Shown here: one piece after another, positions 17,097 through 25,901 of the stretch | How the letters are laid out: each line of letters opens with the position of its first letter | Numbering within the stretch: position 1 is the first letter of the stretch | Assembly (NCBI GenBank): GCA_019752115.1 | Contig: JAIEMN010000069.1 | Span: 1 to 36,087 of the forward strand | DNA: 36,087 nucleotides | Direction: 5' to 3' | Origin: Gemmatimonadaceae bacterium | GTDB lineage: Bacteria; Gemmatimonadota; Gemmatimonadetes; Gemmatimonadales; Gemmatimonadaceae | Program-made: the position numbers and the translations under genes | The notes under the pieces: generated by a model | Told to the model about the DNA's origin: nothing | Database searches by the model: none | Seen by the model: only the letters and a program-made list of their open reading frames with translations

Positions 17097-18641
17097 TTAC
17101 TTCTTGTTCGTAACCCCCCGCGGTCCCGTCCAGATCGCAATCGACCCGCACCCGTTCGGCCGCTGGAACTCGATGGGCAGAGTGGCGGTGCCGGGATAGA
17201 CCTCGATGGCGCGCACTTCTTCGGGGCGGATCAGGTCGTCGATGATGCCGTTGTCGACGGCGGTGTAGACGCCGTTCAGGAAGACGTTGGGGAAGCACTG
17301 GCCGGTGCCCTGCACGCTGCGGAGGCGCACCTGATCGCGGCCGCTGGCGGTGCCGCCGGGCTGGATGGAGACGCCGGGTGTGCCGCGGAGGAGATCGGCC
17401 ATGCGCATGGCGTTGCGGTCCACGATCTTCTTCTCGTCGAGGAAGTAGCCGCCCATCCCCACCTTGCGGCGGTTCTCGAAGCCTTCCATCTGCCGTGACC
17501 ACTTGTCGGCCTGTACCTTCACGGTGTCCACGGTGGGCGTGAGCACGGTGAGGTTCACTTCGGCGAGCGCTTCGAGGCTGTCGCGGAGATCGACCACAAA
17601 GCGCTGCGGCTGATAGCCGACGGCGCGCGCTTCCATCATCCACGTGCCGGGCGGCAGGTTGCCGAGGTTGAACACGCCGCCACTGCTCGTGGCGCTCTGC
17701 GAGTCGTCGCCGCTCAGCACGATGCGCGCGTTGTTCACCGGCTTGCCGGCGGTGTCGCGCACGACGCCGCGCACGCGTGCGTCGCCACGAATGAGCGTGC
17801 GCGGGCGATCGGTGGCGCTCTTCGCGGCTTCGGCGATGCGCTTGGGCTGCGCGATGAGGATGTCGCGCACGAGGAGCCCCGTACGCGGGACCGTGAGCTC
17901 CACGGTGCCGCTCGAGTCGCTGCCGGCGAAGGCGCGCGTCGTGATGTTGACGCCCACCGGAATCCCGCACGCGGCGAACGCCCCGTTCGGGGCGGCATCC
18001 ACGAAACGCGCGGGGAACCGCCGTACCAGTTTGCCGTCCTGAATGGTCGATTCGATGTACTGCACGCGCAGGCGCGCGGGCCCACTGAGCGGCTGCCCGT
18101 TCGCCTGGCGAATGAGCCCGATGAAGGCGCCGTCGCCCGTGCCCACATTGGCCGACCCGCTCGCCGCCGTGGCCTGCGCCCCGCAGCGCAGACCGATGAT
18201 GCCATCCACGCCCGGCGGCCCGAGGTCGAGGCGTACATCGCCACCCTGTTCCACGATGAACTGCACCAGCCGCCCCTCGACCCCCAGTCGCTCGTACTGC
18301 TCATGCAGCACGCCCACGATCCACGTGCCGAGCGAGAGCGAATCGATCACGTACTGCCCGAGTGAGTCGGTCGTGGCCGACCGGAGCTTGGAGGGATCGG
18401 TGCTGAGCACGAACTGCACCGACGCATTCACGAGCGGCTTGAGCGTCGCGCTGTCGAGCACACTCCCCGTCACCCGCGCCTTGGGCGCCGGCGCCAACTG
18501 CGGCACCGTGGACGGCGCCACCGTGGGCGCGGTCGGCGCCGGCTTGGGCGCCGGTTTGGTGGCGGGCCGCACGGGCGGACGCACCTGGGCGCCGGCAACC
18601 GCGGGGAGGAGGAGGGCGGAAAAGAGGAGGTGGCGGGTCAC
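17097..18641 (-). CDS. Secreted carboxypeptidase-regulatory-like / TonB-plug domain protein
   Basis: The 514-residue protein starts at GTG 18641. A signal peptide (MTRHLLFSALLLPAVAGA) precedes a Pro/Ala/Lys-rich linker (20-55). Beta-sandwich regulatory-like repeats follow at about 55-130 (VTGSVLDSATLKPLVNASV) and 305-380 (VRGVVRDTAGKPVNNARIVL, GNLPPGTWMMEARAVGYQP). The C-terminal 110 residues resemble a TonB-receptor plug: MADLLRGTPGV, VFLNG and IEVYPGTATLPIEF. No beta barrel follows, so it is not a full receptor. Similar barrel-less proteins are common in Gemmatimonadota-like genomes. A role in envelope transport or adhesion is inferred only. It converges with the PAS-GGDEF gene and diverges from the creatininase-like gene. 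Confidence 0.82.
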   Translation of the reverse strand: MTRHLLFSALLLPAVAGAQVRPPVRPATKPAPKPAPTAPTVAPSTVPQLAPAPKARVTGSVLDSATLKPLVNASVQFVLSTDPSKLRSATTDSLGQYVIDSLSLGTWIVGVLHEQYERLGVEGRLVQFIVEQGGDVRLDLGPPGVDGIIGLRCGAQATAASGSANVGTGDGAFIGLIRQANGQPLSGPARLRVQYIESTIQDGKLVRRFPARFVDAAPNGAFAACGIPVGVNITTRAFAGSDSSGTVELTVPRTGLLVRDILIAQPKRIAEAAKSATDRPRTLIRGDARVRGVVRDTAGKPVNNARIVLSGDDSQSATSSGGVFNLGNLPPGTWMMEARAVGYQPQRFVVDLRDSLEALAEVNLTVLTPTVDTVKVQADKWSRQMEGFENRRKVGMGGYFLDEKKIVDRNAMRMADLLRGTPGVSIQPGGTASGRDQVRLRSVQGTGQCFPNVFLNGVYTAVDNGIIDDLIRPEEVRAIEVYPGTATLPIEFQRPNGCGSIAIWTGPRGVTNKK

Positions 18642-18693
18642 AGCGGGAAGATACTGCGGTTGGGGGGCGGTTGGACTGCGGAAGCCTGCACAC

Positions 18694-18810
18694 CGGAAGC
18701 TGGACGGCGGAAGCTGAACATCGGGTTACTACGACCCGCGGTTGCCGCGGTTCCCGAGGTCCAGCTCCCGCCGTCCAGCTTCCGCCGTCCAGGCTTCCGC
18801 CGTCCCGCCG
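18694..18810. repeat. Dispersed GGAAGCTGGACGGC repeat with inverted copies
   Basis: The 23 bases at 18694-18716 are identical to 7299-7321. Inverted copies (CCGCCGTCCAGCTTCCGCC) follow at about 18768-18810, so the segment can fold on itself around 18730-18750. It lies in the 372-base spacer between the divergent plug-protein and creatininase-like genes. No gene is visible in that spacer. Confidence 0.75.
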
Positions 18811-18829
18811 TCCCCCCGCCGCGCCAAAA

Positions 18830-18909
18830 ACCCACAACCCACGACCAAAAACCCGAAACCCACAACTGATCAGTTCCGGGTTTCGGGCTTTTGGTCGTGG
18901 GTTGTGGGT
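18830..18909. repeat. 80-bp palindrome centred on CTGATCAG, upstream copy
   Basis: The two arms pair almost perfectly: ACCCACAACCCACGACCAAA on the left, its complement TTTGGTCGTGGGTTGTGGGT on the right, meeting at CTGATCAG (18867-18874). A second copy of the same family lies at 19860-19939 with its own arm changes, in the same orientation. The pair brackets the creatininase-like gene. Confidence 0.88.
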
Positions 18910-18942
18910 CGGTTGTGGGTCGGTTGTGGGTCGGTTGTGGGT
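18904..18942. repeat. 11-bp tandem repeat (GTGGGTCGGTT)
   Basis: Three full units of GTGGGTCGGTT (18904, 18915, 18926) and a half unit (18937-18942) follow directly on the right arm of the palindrome and seem to be an expansion of its end. Confidence 0.85.
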
Positions 18943-19013
18943 TCACACTTCCCGCGCCGCGCGCGTAATTCTCCACGACCCGCCTCCCAGTCCTCCCCCA
19001 CCTCCCCCCCGCC

Positions 19014-19859
19014 ATGCGCCAGACTCGCCGCATTGCCACCGCCGCGTTGCTCCTTGCTGCCGGCCTCCCGGTGGCCGCTCAGGCCCAGAAGAAGGGCAAG
19101 GAACCGCTCGTTGAGTTCGAGATGATGACCTGGCCCGAGGTGAAGCAGGCGCTCGCCGACGGCAAGACCACTGCGCTCTTCTATACCGGCGGCACGGAAC
19201 AGCGTGGGCCGCAGAACGTGAACGGTGGCCACAACCTCATGGGCAAGGCCACGGTGAAGGCCATCGCCCTCGCGCTCGGCAATGCCATCGCCATGCCGGT
19301 GCTCCCGTACACGCCGAACAACGCGAGCGCCACGCTCCCGGGTACCATCGGGCTCACGCCGGAGCTGCTCAGCGCGATCCTCGAGCGCATCAGCGAGCAG
19401 GCTATCGCCACCGGCTTCAAGAACGTCGTCCTCATGGGCGACCACGGCGGTGGTCAGCCCGATGCCTACGCGAGCGTGGCCAAGAAGCTCACCGAGAAGT
19501 ACGCCGCGCAGGGGATCAAGGTCATCTACTGCGACGACGTCTACACCAAGCGGCAGGCTGACTACGACAAGTACCTCGAGAGCAAAGGCCTCCCCGGCGG
19601 CGGCCACGCCAGCCTGATCGACACCTCCGAGATGATCTACCTCGGCGAGAAGGACGGCTGGGTGCGCATGGACCTCATCAAGGACGCCGTCGGTGACCCG
19701 GTCCTCCCCCGCGGCACCCGCCCCGACCCCAACACCCCGCGCAAGAACAACGGCATCACCGGCGACGCGCGGAAGAGCACGAAGGAGCTGGGGAAGGTGA
19801 ACTTCGATATGAAGATCGACTACGCGGTGAAGCAGATACGGGGAGCGCTGGGGCAGTAA
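19014..19859 (+). CDS. Secreted creatininase-family protein with altered metal-site motif
   Basis: The 281-residue protein starts at ATG 19014. A signal peptide (RRIATAALLLAAGLPVAAQA) points to export. The rest fits the creatininase/creatinine amidohydrolase fold: GGTEQRGPQNVNGGH (59-73) stands where the family has ExHGxHLPxxxD, MGDHGGG (about 140-146) where it has NGHGGN, and GHASLIDTSEM where it has GHAGExETS. E62 is kept, but the usual His two residues later is R64 and the usual Asp is H73, so metal binding must differ or be lost. Known members open cyclic amides or act in cofactor synthesis and are usually cytoplasmic. The function here is unknown. The gene is bracketed by two copies of one palindromic repeat. 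Confidence 0.8.
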   Translation: MRQTRRIATAALLLAAGLPVAAQAQKKGKEPLVEFEMMTWPEVKQALADGKTTALFYTGGTEQRGPQNVNGGHNLMGKATVKAIALALGNAIAMPVLPYTPNNASATLPGTIGLTPELLSAILERISEQAIATGFKNVVLMGDHGGGQPDAYASVAKKLTEKYAAQGIKVIYCDDVYTKRQADYDKYLESKGLPGGGHASLIDTSEMIYLGEKDGWVRMDLIKDAVGDPVLPRGTRPDPNTPRKNNGITGDARKSTKELGKVNFDMKIDYAVKQIRGALGQ

Positions 19860-19939
19860 ACCCACGACCCACGACCTAGAACCCGAGACCCAGAACTGAT
19901 CAGTTCTGGGTTTCGGGCTTTTGGTTTTGGGTTTTGGGT
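19860..19939. repeat. 80-bp palindrome centred on CTGATCAG, downstream copy
   Basis: This starts at the base after the creatininase-like stop codon. Arms ACCCGAGACCCAGAACTGAT and ATCAGTTCTGGGTTTCGGGC-type pair around CTGATCAG (19897-19904). It shares most of its centre with 18830-18909, while the outer arms have drifted. By position it may serve as the terminator of the creatininase-like gene, though there is no T-run. Confidence 0.85.
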
Positions 19940-20001
19940 CCCCGAGGGTATATTTACCGAATTAGCTCAGTTCCGAGACAATTCCCACCGCGCCTCCCCC
20001 C

Positions 20002-21207
20002 ATGTCCGACCTCTCCCGCGTGCCCGTCATTGTTGGCGCTGCGCGCACCCCGATCGGCCGCTATCTCGGTGGCCTGGCTTCGCTCTCCGCGCCGGAACTC
20101 GGTGCCATCGCCATCAAGGCGGCGCTCCAGCGCAGCGGCGTGAAGCCGGAGGCGGTGCAGGAAGTCATCATGGGCCACGTGCTGCAGGGCGGCACGGGGC
20201 AGGCGCCGGCGAGGCAGGCGATGCTCAAGGCTGGCGTGCCGGCCACGGCCAGCGCGGTCACCGTCAACAAGGTGTGCGGCTCGGGGCTCAAGGCGGTCAT
20301 GCTCGCGGCCCAGGCGATCAAGGCTGGTGACGCGCAGGTGATCATCGCCGGTGGGCAGGAGTCGATGAGCAACGCGCCGCATTATGTCTACGGCATGCGC
20401 GGCGGCGTGAAGATCGGCGATCAGACCATGGTCGACGGCATGATCAAGGACGGGCTCTGGTGCCCCACCTGCGATGTGCACATGGGAAGCCACGCCGAGT
20501 ACACGGCCACGAAGGCCGGCGTGACGCGCGCGCAGCAGGACGAGTTTGCCGCGTCGAGCCATGCCAAGGCGGTGGCGGCGCAGGCGGCCGGCAAGTTCGC
20601 GGCCGAGATCGTACCGGTGGAGATCCCGGGCAAGAAGGGGCCCACGGTGATCAGCGCGGACGAAGGGCCGCGCGCCGACACCACGGTCGACACGCTCAGC
20701 AAGCTGCGCCCCGCCTTCCCCGGGAAGGGCGACAACAGCACGCTCACCGTCACGGCGGCGAACGCGTCGAGCCTCAATGACGGTGCCGCCGCGGTCGTGG
20801 TGACGAGTGAAGCGTATGCGCGCGAGCACGGCCTCACGATTCTCGGCCGCATCACCGCCTATGCGACCGGTGCCAACACGCCGCAGGAGCTCTTCTTCGC
20901 GCCGATCACGGCGGTGAAGAACCTGATGGCCAAGGAAGGCACGAGCATCAACGACTACGATCTCATCGAAGCCAACGAAGCGTTCGCGAGCCAGGCGCTC
21001 GCCGATGGCATCGGGCTCGGCTGGGATCCGAACCGTGTGAATGTGCACGGCGGCGCGATTGCGCTCGGCCACCCGATCGGGGCGAGCGGCACGCGCGTCC
21101 TCGTCACGCTGCTGCACGCCCTTGCCGATCGCGGCGGTAAGCGCGGCATCGCGACGCTCTGCCTCGGTGGCGGCGATGCCGTCGCGCTGTCGGTCGAGCG
21201 CGTCTGA
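20002..21207 (+). CDS. Acetyl-CoA C-acetyltransferase (thiolase)
   Basis: The 401-residue thiolase starts at ATG 20002. The catalytic residues are NKVCGSGLK (C92, acyl-enzyme), GGAIALGHPIGASG (H357) and TLCLGGGD (C387). N-terminal VIVGAARTPIGRY is typical of the family. It condenses two acetyl-CoA to acetoacetyl-CoA or cleaves 3-ketoacyl-CoA; direction depends on context. Nearby 3-hydroxyacyl-CoA dehydrogenase and acyl-CoA dehydrogenase genes suggest short-chain beta-oxidation or acetoacetyl/butyryl-CoA metabolism, though no enoyl-CoA hydratase is in the window. Confidence 0.95.
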   Translation: MSDLSRVPVIVGAARTPIGRYLGGLASLSAPELGAIAIKAALQRSGVKPEAVQEVIMGHVLQGGTGQAPARQAMLKAGVPATASAVTVNKVCGSGLKAVMLAAQAIKAGDAQVIIAGGQESMSNAPHYVYGMRGGVKIGDQTMVDGMIKDGLWCPTCDVHMGSHAEYTATKAGVTRAQQDEFAASSHAKAVAAQAAGKFAAEIVPVEIPGKKGPTVISADEGPRADTTVDTLSKLRPAFPGKGDNSTLTVTAANASSLNDGAAAVVVTSEAYAREHGLTILGRITAYATGANTPQELFFAPITAVKNLMAKEGTSINDYDLIEANEAFASQALADGIGLGWDPNRVNVHGGAIALGHPIGASGTRVLVTLLHALADRGGKRGIATLCLGGGDAVALSVERV

Positions 21208-21275
21208 ACCCGTCGGCTTCGGCCACCGTCGGGCGCGCGCTCTGGCGCCTGGGGGCGTTCGCGCTCGCCTGGATC

Positions 21276-22106
21276 GTGGTCCAGATGGTGGTGGAATCGC
21301 TCGTGGGGCCGCTCTTCGCGGCGGCCTCGCGCGCGGTGGGTGAACCCATTCCGATGTATCCGTTCACCATGCTTGCCGGCTGCGTAGGTGGCTGCTGGGC
21401 GGGCTGGCGTTATCAGTTCACGGCGCCCTGGTCGGCCATCGGCTTTGACGCCGCGGCGTGGCACCCCCGCCGGCTGCTGGCGGGCTTTGCGCTTGGGGCG
21501 CTCGCCATCGGCACCACCGCCGCGCTGCTCTGGGCAGTGGGCTTCGTGCGCTTCGACGCCACGCCCCTGTCGGTGGACGGCATCATGGCCGACAGCTGGA
21601 GCGGCACGGCCCTGCGGTTGTGCATTCTCCTCGCGCCCTCGGCGCTGTGGGAGGAGATCGCCTTCCGCGGCTATCTGCAGGCGGTCGCGCGAGAGGCGGG
21701 GAGCAGTGCCACCATCGCGCGCATCGCCCAGGCGGCGGCCTTTGGCGCCATTCATCTCACCAACCCCGGCGCCGGCCTCCGGACCACGTGCATCGTCATG
21801 CTCGCCGGCTGGTGCCTGTCGCTGGTGCGCGAGCGCACTGGGCTGCCGGCCGCGTGGATGGCCCATCTCGCGTGGAACTGGGTCATGGCCGCTGTGCTCC
21901 ACATGCCGGTCAGTGGGTTACCGTTCGCCACGCCGGGGTATCGCGCCGTGGTGACCGGCCCCGACTGGATCACCGGCGGCAGCTGGGGCCCCGAAGGCGG
22001 GGCACTGGCGGCGCTGGTCCTTGGCGCGGCGGCAATCGTCGCGCATCGCAGCACCCTGCAGTCGCCCTCTCCCGATTCTCCCTCCTCTTCGTTGGCCAGG
22101 AGCTAG
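21276..22106 (+). CDS. CPBP-family intramembrane glutamic protease (CAAX/Abi type)
   Basis: This multi-pass membrane protein has the CPBP motifs WEEIAFRGYLQ (EExxxR), FGAIHLTNP (second motif His) and HLAWNW (third motif His with Asn), which together form the active site of Rce1-like proteases. The GTG at 21276 gives 276 residues but cuts into the first hydrophobic helix (LGAFALAWIVVQMVVESLVG). The frame continues upstream to a CTG at 21204 that overlaps the thiolase stop (CTGA), and no ATG/GTG/TTG lies between, so the true start may be that CTG. Bacterial members process peptides or prenylated proteins or act in immunity; the target here is unknown. The gene sits between two acyl-CoA genes and is probably co-transcribed. 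Confidence 0.85.
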   Translation: MVQMVVESLVGPLFAAASRAVGEPIPMYPFTMLAGCVGGCWAGWRYQFTAPWSAIGFDAAAWHPRRLLAGFALGALAIGTTAALLWAVGFVRFDATPLSVDGIMADSWSGTALRLCILLAPSALWEEIAFRGYLQAVAREAGSSATIARIAQAAAFGAIHLTNPGAGLRTTCIVMLAGWCLSLVRERTGLPAAWMAHLAWNWVMAAVLHMPVSGLPFATPGYRAVVTGPDWITGGSWGPEGGALAALVLGAAAIVAHRSTLQSPSPDSPSSSLARS

Positions 22107-22112
22107 CGTTTC

Positions 22113-22976
<864 letters not shown>

Positions 22977-22995
22977 ACGTCCCAACAGACAAATC

Positions 22996-23071
22996 GCCAC
23001 GGATCACACGGAAACGCACGGTTCTTTCGGTGCAGACGGAAGGAACGGTGCGCTTCCGTGAAATCCGTGGC
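22996..23071. repeat. 76-bp palindrome between dehydrogenase genes
   Basis: Left arm GCCACGGATCACACGGAAAC and right arm GTTCC...TTCCGTGAAATCCGTGGC pair with few mismatches, with an inner continuation (GCACGGTTC / GGAACGGTGC) and a loop near 23027-23040. It falls between two genes of the same direction that otherwise look co-transcribed, so it could attenuate or process the transcript, or be a dispersed element. Its sequence is unrelated to the other palindromes here. Confidence 0.85.
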
Positions 23072-23097
23072 CAAAAATTCTGATCCTCCCAACGCAT

Positions 23098-24282
23098 ATG
23101 TCGCTGCTCGATCTGACCGAAACCCAGCAGGAAATCCAGCGCCTCGCGCGCGACTACGCGAAGCGCGAACTGGCGCCGCTGGCCGCCGAGCGTGATCGGG
23201 AGTCGCGCTTTGACCGCGTGATGATCGAGCAGATGGCCGAACTCGGCTTCCTCGGCATGCTCATCCCCGAGGAGTACGATGGGCTCGCGCTCGATGCGCA
23301 GAGCTATCTGCTCGCGCTCGAGGAGATCGCCGTCGCCGATGCGACGGCGGCCGTCACGCTCAGCGTGCACAACTCGCTGCCGACGCAGATGATCCTGACC
23401 TACGGCAACGACGCGCAGCGCCGTACGTATTTGCCGCCCATGGCGCGCGGTGAGCTGCTCGGCGCGTTCGCGCTCTCGGAGCCCGAGGCCGGGTCCGATG
23501 CGGCCAGCCTGCGCACGCAGGCGGTGCGCGATGGCGACCACTACGTGCTCAACGGCACCAAGGCGTGGGTGAGCCATGGCAACGAGGCCGGCGTGATCCT
23601 CGCCATGGCGCGCACGGATACCGCTGAGGCGCGCAAGGGCAGCAAGGGGATCTCGACGTTCATCCTCACCCCCGATCTCCCGGGCTTCCATCTCACGAAG
23701 AAGGAGTCGAAGATGGGGCTCCGCGCCTCGCCCACGCTCCAGATCGTGCTCGACAACTGCCGCGTCCCGGCCGATCGCCTGGTGGGCGAGGAAGGGAAGG
23801 GGCTCACCTACGCGCTCGGCTCACTCGACCACGGCCGTCTGGGAATCGCCGCGCAGGCGATCGGCATCGCACGCGCGGCCCTCGAGGCGAGTGTGAAGTA
23901 CGTCGGCGAGCGCAAGCAGTTTGGCAAGCCCATCGGCGACTTTCAGGCCATTCAGTTCAAGCTCGCCGACATGGCCACCCGCATCACCGCCGCGCGCACG
24001 CTGTTGCACACCGCCGCGGCCGCCAAGCAGCGCGGGGAGAAGGTCACCCGCTACTGCAGCATGGCCAAGCTCTTCGCCACGGAGACGGCCATGTGGGTCA
24101 CGACACAGGCCGTCCAGATTCACGGCGGCTACGGCTACGTGACCGACTATCCCGTCGAGCGCCACATGCGCGATGCGAAGGTCACCGAGATCTATGAAGG
24201 CACCTCGGAGATCCAGCGCATCGTGATTGCGCGCGAGACGGTGGCTGCGGCCGCCGCCGCTGATGGCGTGCTGGCCGACTAA
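23098..24282 (+). CDS. Acyl-CoA dehydrogenase (short/branched chain type)
   Basis: The 394-residue flavoprotein of the acyl-CoA dehydrogenase family starts at ATG 23098. It shows FALSEPEAGSDA and KAWVSHG in the FAD/acyl-binding middle domain, RKQFGKPIGDFQAIQF in the C-terminal helical domain, QIHGGYGYV, and the catalytic glutamate in IYEGTSEIQR (E367, the position used by short-chain and butyryl-CoA dehydrogenases). It introduces the alpha-beta double bond and passes electrons to ETF. The adjacent leucine dehydrogenase makes a role in branched-chain amino acid breakdown (isovaleryl/2-methylacyl-CoA) plausible, but chain length cannot be read safely. Confidence 0.95.
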   Translation: MSLLDLTETQQEIQRLARDYAKRELAPLAAERDRESRFDRVMIEQMAELGFLGMLIPEEYDGLALDAQSYLLALEEIAVADATAAVTLSVHNSLPTQMILTYGNDAQRRTYLPPMARGELLGAFALSEPEAGSDAASLRTQAVRDGDHYVLNGTKAWVSHGNEAGVILAMARTDTAEARKGSKGISTFILTPDLPGFHLTKKESKMGLRASPTLQIVLDNCRVPADRLVGEEGKGLTYALGSLDHGRLGIAAQAIGIARAALEASVKYVGERKQFGKPIGDFQAIQFKLADMATRITAARTLLHTAAAAKQRGEKVTRYCSMAKLFATETAMWVTTQAVQIHGGYGYVTDYPVERHMRDAKVTEIYEGTSEIQRIVIARETVAAAAAADGVLAD

Positions 24283-24311
24283 CGCTGCCCATCCTTCAGG
24301 GAGTCACTCCC

Positions 24312-25388
24312 ATGGAATACTTCGAAACCATCGCCGAGATGGGCCATGAGCAGGTCGTCTTCTGCCATGACAAGGCCTCCGGCTATCGCGGCATCATTGC
24401 CATTCACGACACCACGCTCGGGCCGGCGCTTGGCGGGTGCCGCTTCTGGAACTACGCCAGCGACGAGGAAGCCGCGATCGACGCGCTCCGCCTCTCGCGC
24501 GGCATGACCTACAAGAATGCCGTCGCCGGGCTCAACCTCGGTGGCGGCAAGAGCGTCATCATCGGCAACAACAAGACGCCGCATCGCGAGATGCTCTTCC
24601 GCGCGCACGGCCGCTTTGTGGATTCGCTCGGCGGGCGCTACGTGACGGCCGAAGACGTGGGCACGACCGTGGAAGACATGGACTTCGTGCACATGGAAAC
24701 GAAGTACGTGACCGGCATCGGCTCCAAGTCGGGCGATCCCTCGAGCGTCACCGCGCATGGGGTGTTCCGCGCCATCGAGGCGTCGGCGAATCACCGGTGG
24801 GGGAGCGACGACCTGACCGGGCGCACCGTGGCCATCCAGGGGCTCGGGCATGTCGGCTTCCATCTCGCCACCGCGCTGCACCTGGCGGGGGCGAAGCTCA
24901 TCGTGACGGACATCGATCAAGGGCGGATTGACCGGGTGGTCGAAGCGACCGGCGCCACGGTGGTGGCCAGCGACGAGATCTTCCGCGTGAAGGCCGACAT
25001 CTTCACCCCCTGTGCGCTGGGCGGGGTGATCAACGACCAGACCATTCCGCAGCTGCAGGTGGAGATCGTGGCCGGCGCCGCGAACAACCAGCTACTGGAA
25101 GACCGGCACGGGGATGAGCTGGAGGCCCGGGGCATCCTGTACGCCCCCGACTACGTGGCGAATGCCGGCGGCGTGATCAACGTCTACAGCGAGCTCACCG
25201 GTTGGAGCCGCGAGCGGAGCCTGCGCAAGGCCGACGAGATTTATGAAACCGTGCTCAGCGTCTTCGGGTTGGCCAAGGAGACCGGGCTGCCGACGTACAA
25301 GGCGGCCGACCGCGTAGCCGAGCAGCGCATCGCGGCCGTTCGTGGTATGATCCGCACGTGGCCGCAGTACCCGAACAAGGAATCCTGA
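24312..25388 (+). CDS. Leucine dehydrogenase (Glu/Leu/Phe/Val dehydrogenase family)
   Basis: The 358-residue NAD-dependent amino acid dehydrogenase starts at ATG 24312, with AGGGAG at 24298-24303. The N-terminal domain has LGPALGGCRFW and GLNLGGGKSVI, giving K68 and the catalytic K80 as in leucine dehydrogenase. The Rossmann domain has GLGHVG (177-182), and DYVANAGGVINVY is the family C-terminal motif. It reversibly deaminates Leu, Val and Ile to 2-oxo acids. The length fits leucine dehydrogenase (about 350-370) better than glutamate dehydrogenase. Immediately upstream is the acyl-CoA dehydrogenase, which fits a branched-chain amino acid catabolic context. Confidence 0.93.
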   Translation: MEYFETIAEMGHEQVVFCHDKASGYRGIIAIHDTTLGPALGGCRFWNYASDEEAAIDALRLSRGMTYKNAVAGLNLGGGKSVIIGNNKTPHREMLFRAHGRFVDSLGGRYVTAEDVGTTVEDMDFVHMETKYVTGIGSKSGDPSSVTAHGVFRAIEASANHRWGSDDLTGRTVAIQGLGHVGFHLATALHLAGAKLIVTDIDQGRIDRVVEATGATVVASDEIFRVKADIFTPCALGGVINDQTIPQLQVEIVAGAANNQLLEDRHGDELEARGILYAPDYVANAGGVINVYSELTGWSRERSLRKADEIYETVLSVFGLAKETGLPTYKAADRVAEQRIAAVRGMIRTWPQYPNKES

Positions 25389-25406
25389 CCTCAGCCCGAT
25401 TGCCCC

Positions 25407-25901
25407 ATGGTGGACGTCGCACGCCCCGGAGAGCGCATCCCGATCGCCTCCGATCATGCTGGTTTCGAACTCAAGCAGCGGCTGCTCACGGTGCTGACCG
25501 ATTTGGGCTATGAGGTCGAGGACATCGGCACCCACAGCACCGCCAGCACCGACTACCCCGATTACGCGCACCCGCTCTCGCAGCAGGTGAGCGATGGGGT
25601 GGTGCAGCGCGGCGTGCTGCTCTGCGGCACCGGCCTGGGTATGAGCTACGTGGCCAACCGCTATCCCGGCGTGCGCGCGGCGGTGAGCTGGGCGCCCGAG
25701 ATCGCGGCGCTGGCTCGTCAGCACAACGACGCGAACGTGCTCGTGCTGCCGGCGCGCTTCGTGAGCGACGAAGATGCCATCGCGATTCTCAAGACGTGGC
25801 TGGAGACGCCGTTCGAAGGCGGACGCCACGGCCGTCGCGTGGAGAAGATCGAACAGACCAACGAACATGAAGCGGGCCGCGAGCCCGGGAGCCCGGCATG
25901 A
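25407..25901 (+). CDS. rpiB: Ribose-5-phosphate isomerase B
   Basis: The 164-residue protein of the RpiB/LacAB family interconverts ribose 5-phosphate and ribulose 5-phosphate. Visible motifs are [11 protein letters not shown] near the start, [16 protein letters not shown] with the catalytic Cys (C73), and QHNDANVL (phosphate-binding His region). The start is ATG 25407, 18 bases after the leucine dehydrogenase stop. The stop overlaps the glyA start (ATGA at 25898-25901). The C-terminus has a charged tail of about 15 residues beyond the usual end. Confidence 0.95.
   Translation: MVDVARPGERIPIASDHAGFELKQRLLTVLTDLGYEVEDIGTHSTASTDYPDYAHPLSQQVSDGVVQRGVLLCGTGLGMSYVANRYPGVRAAVSWAPEIAALARQHNDANVLVLPARFVSDEDAIAILKTWLETPFEGGRHGRRVEKIEQTNEHEAGREPGSPA

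Noticed and set aside
17097-18641. Full TonB-dependent receptor
   Set aside because: Only plug-like features are present; the protein ends about 110 residues after the plug starts and has no beta barrel.
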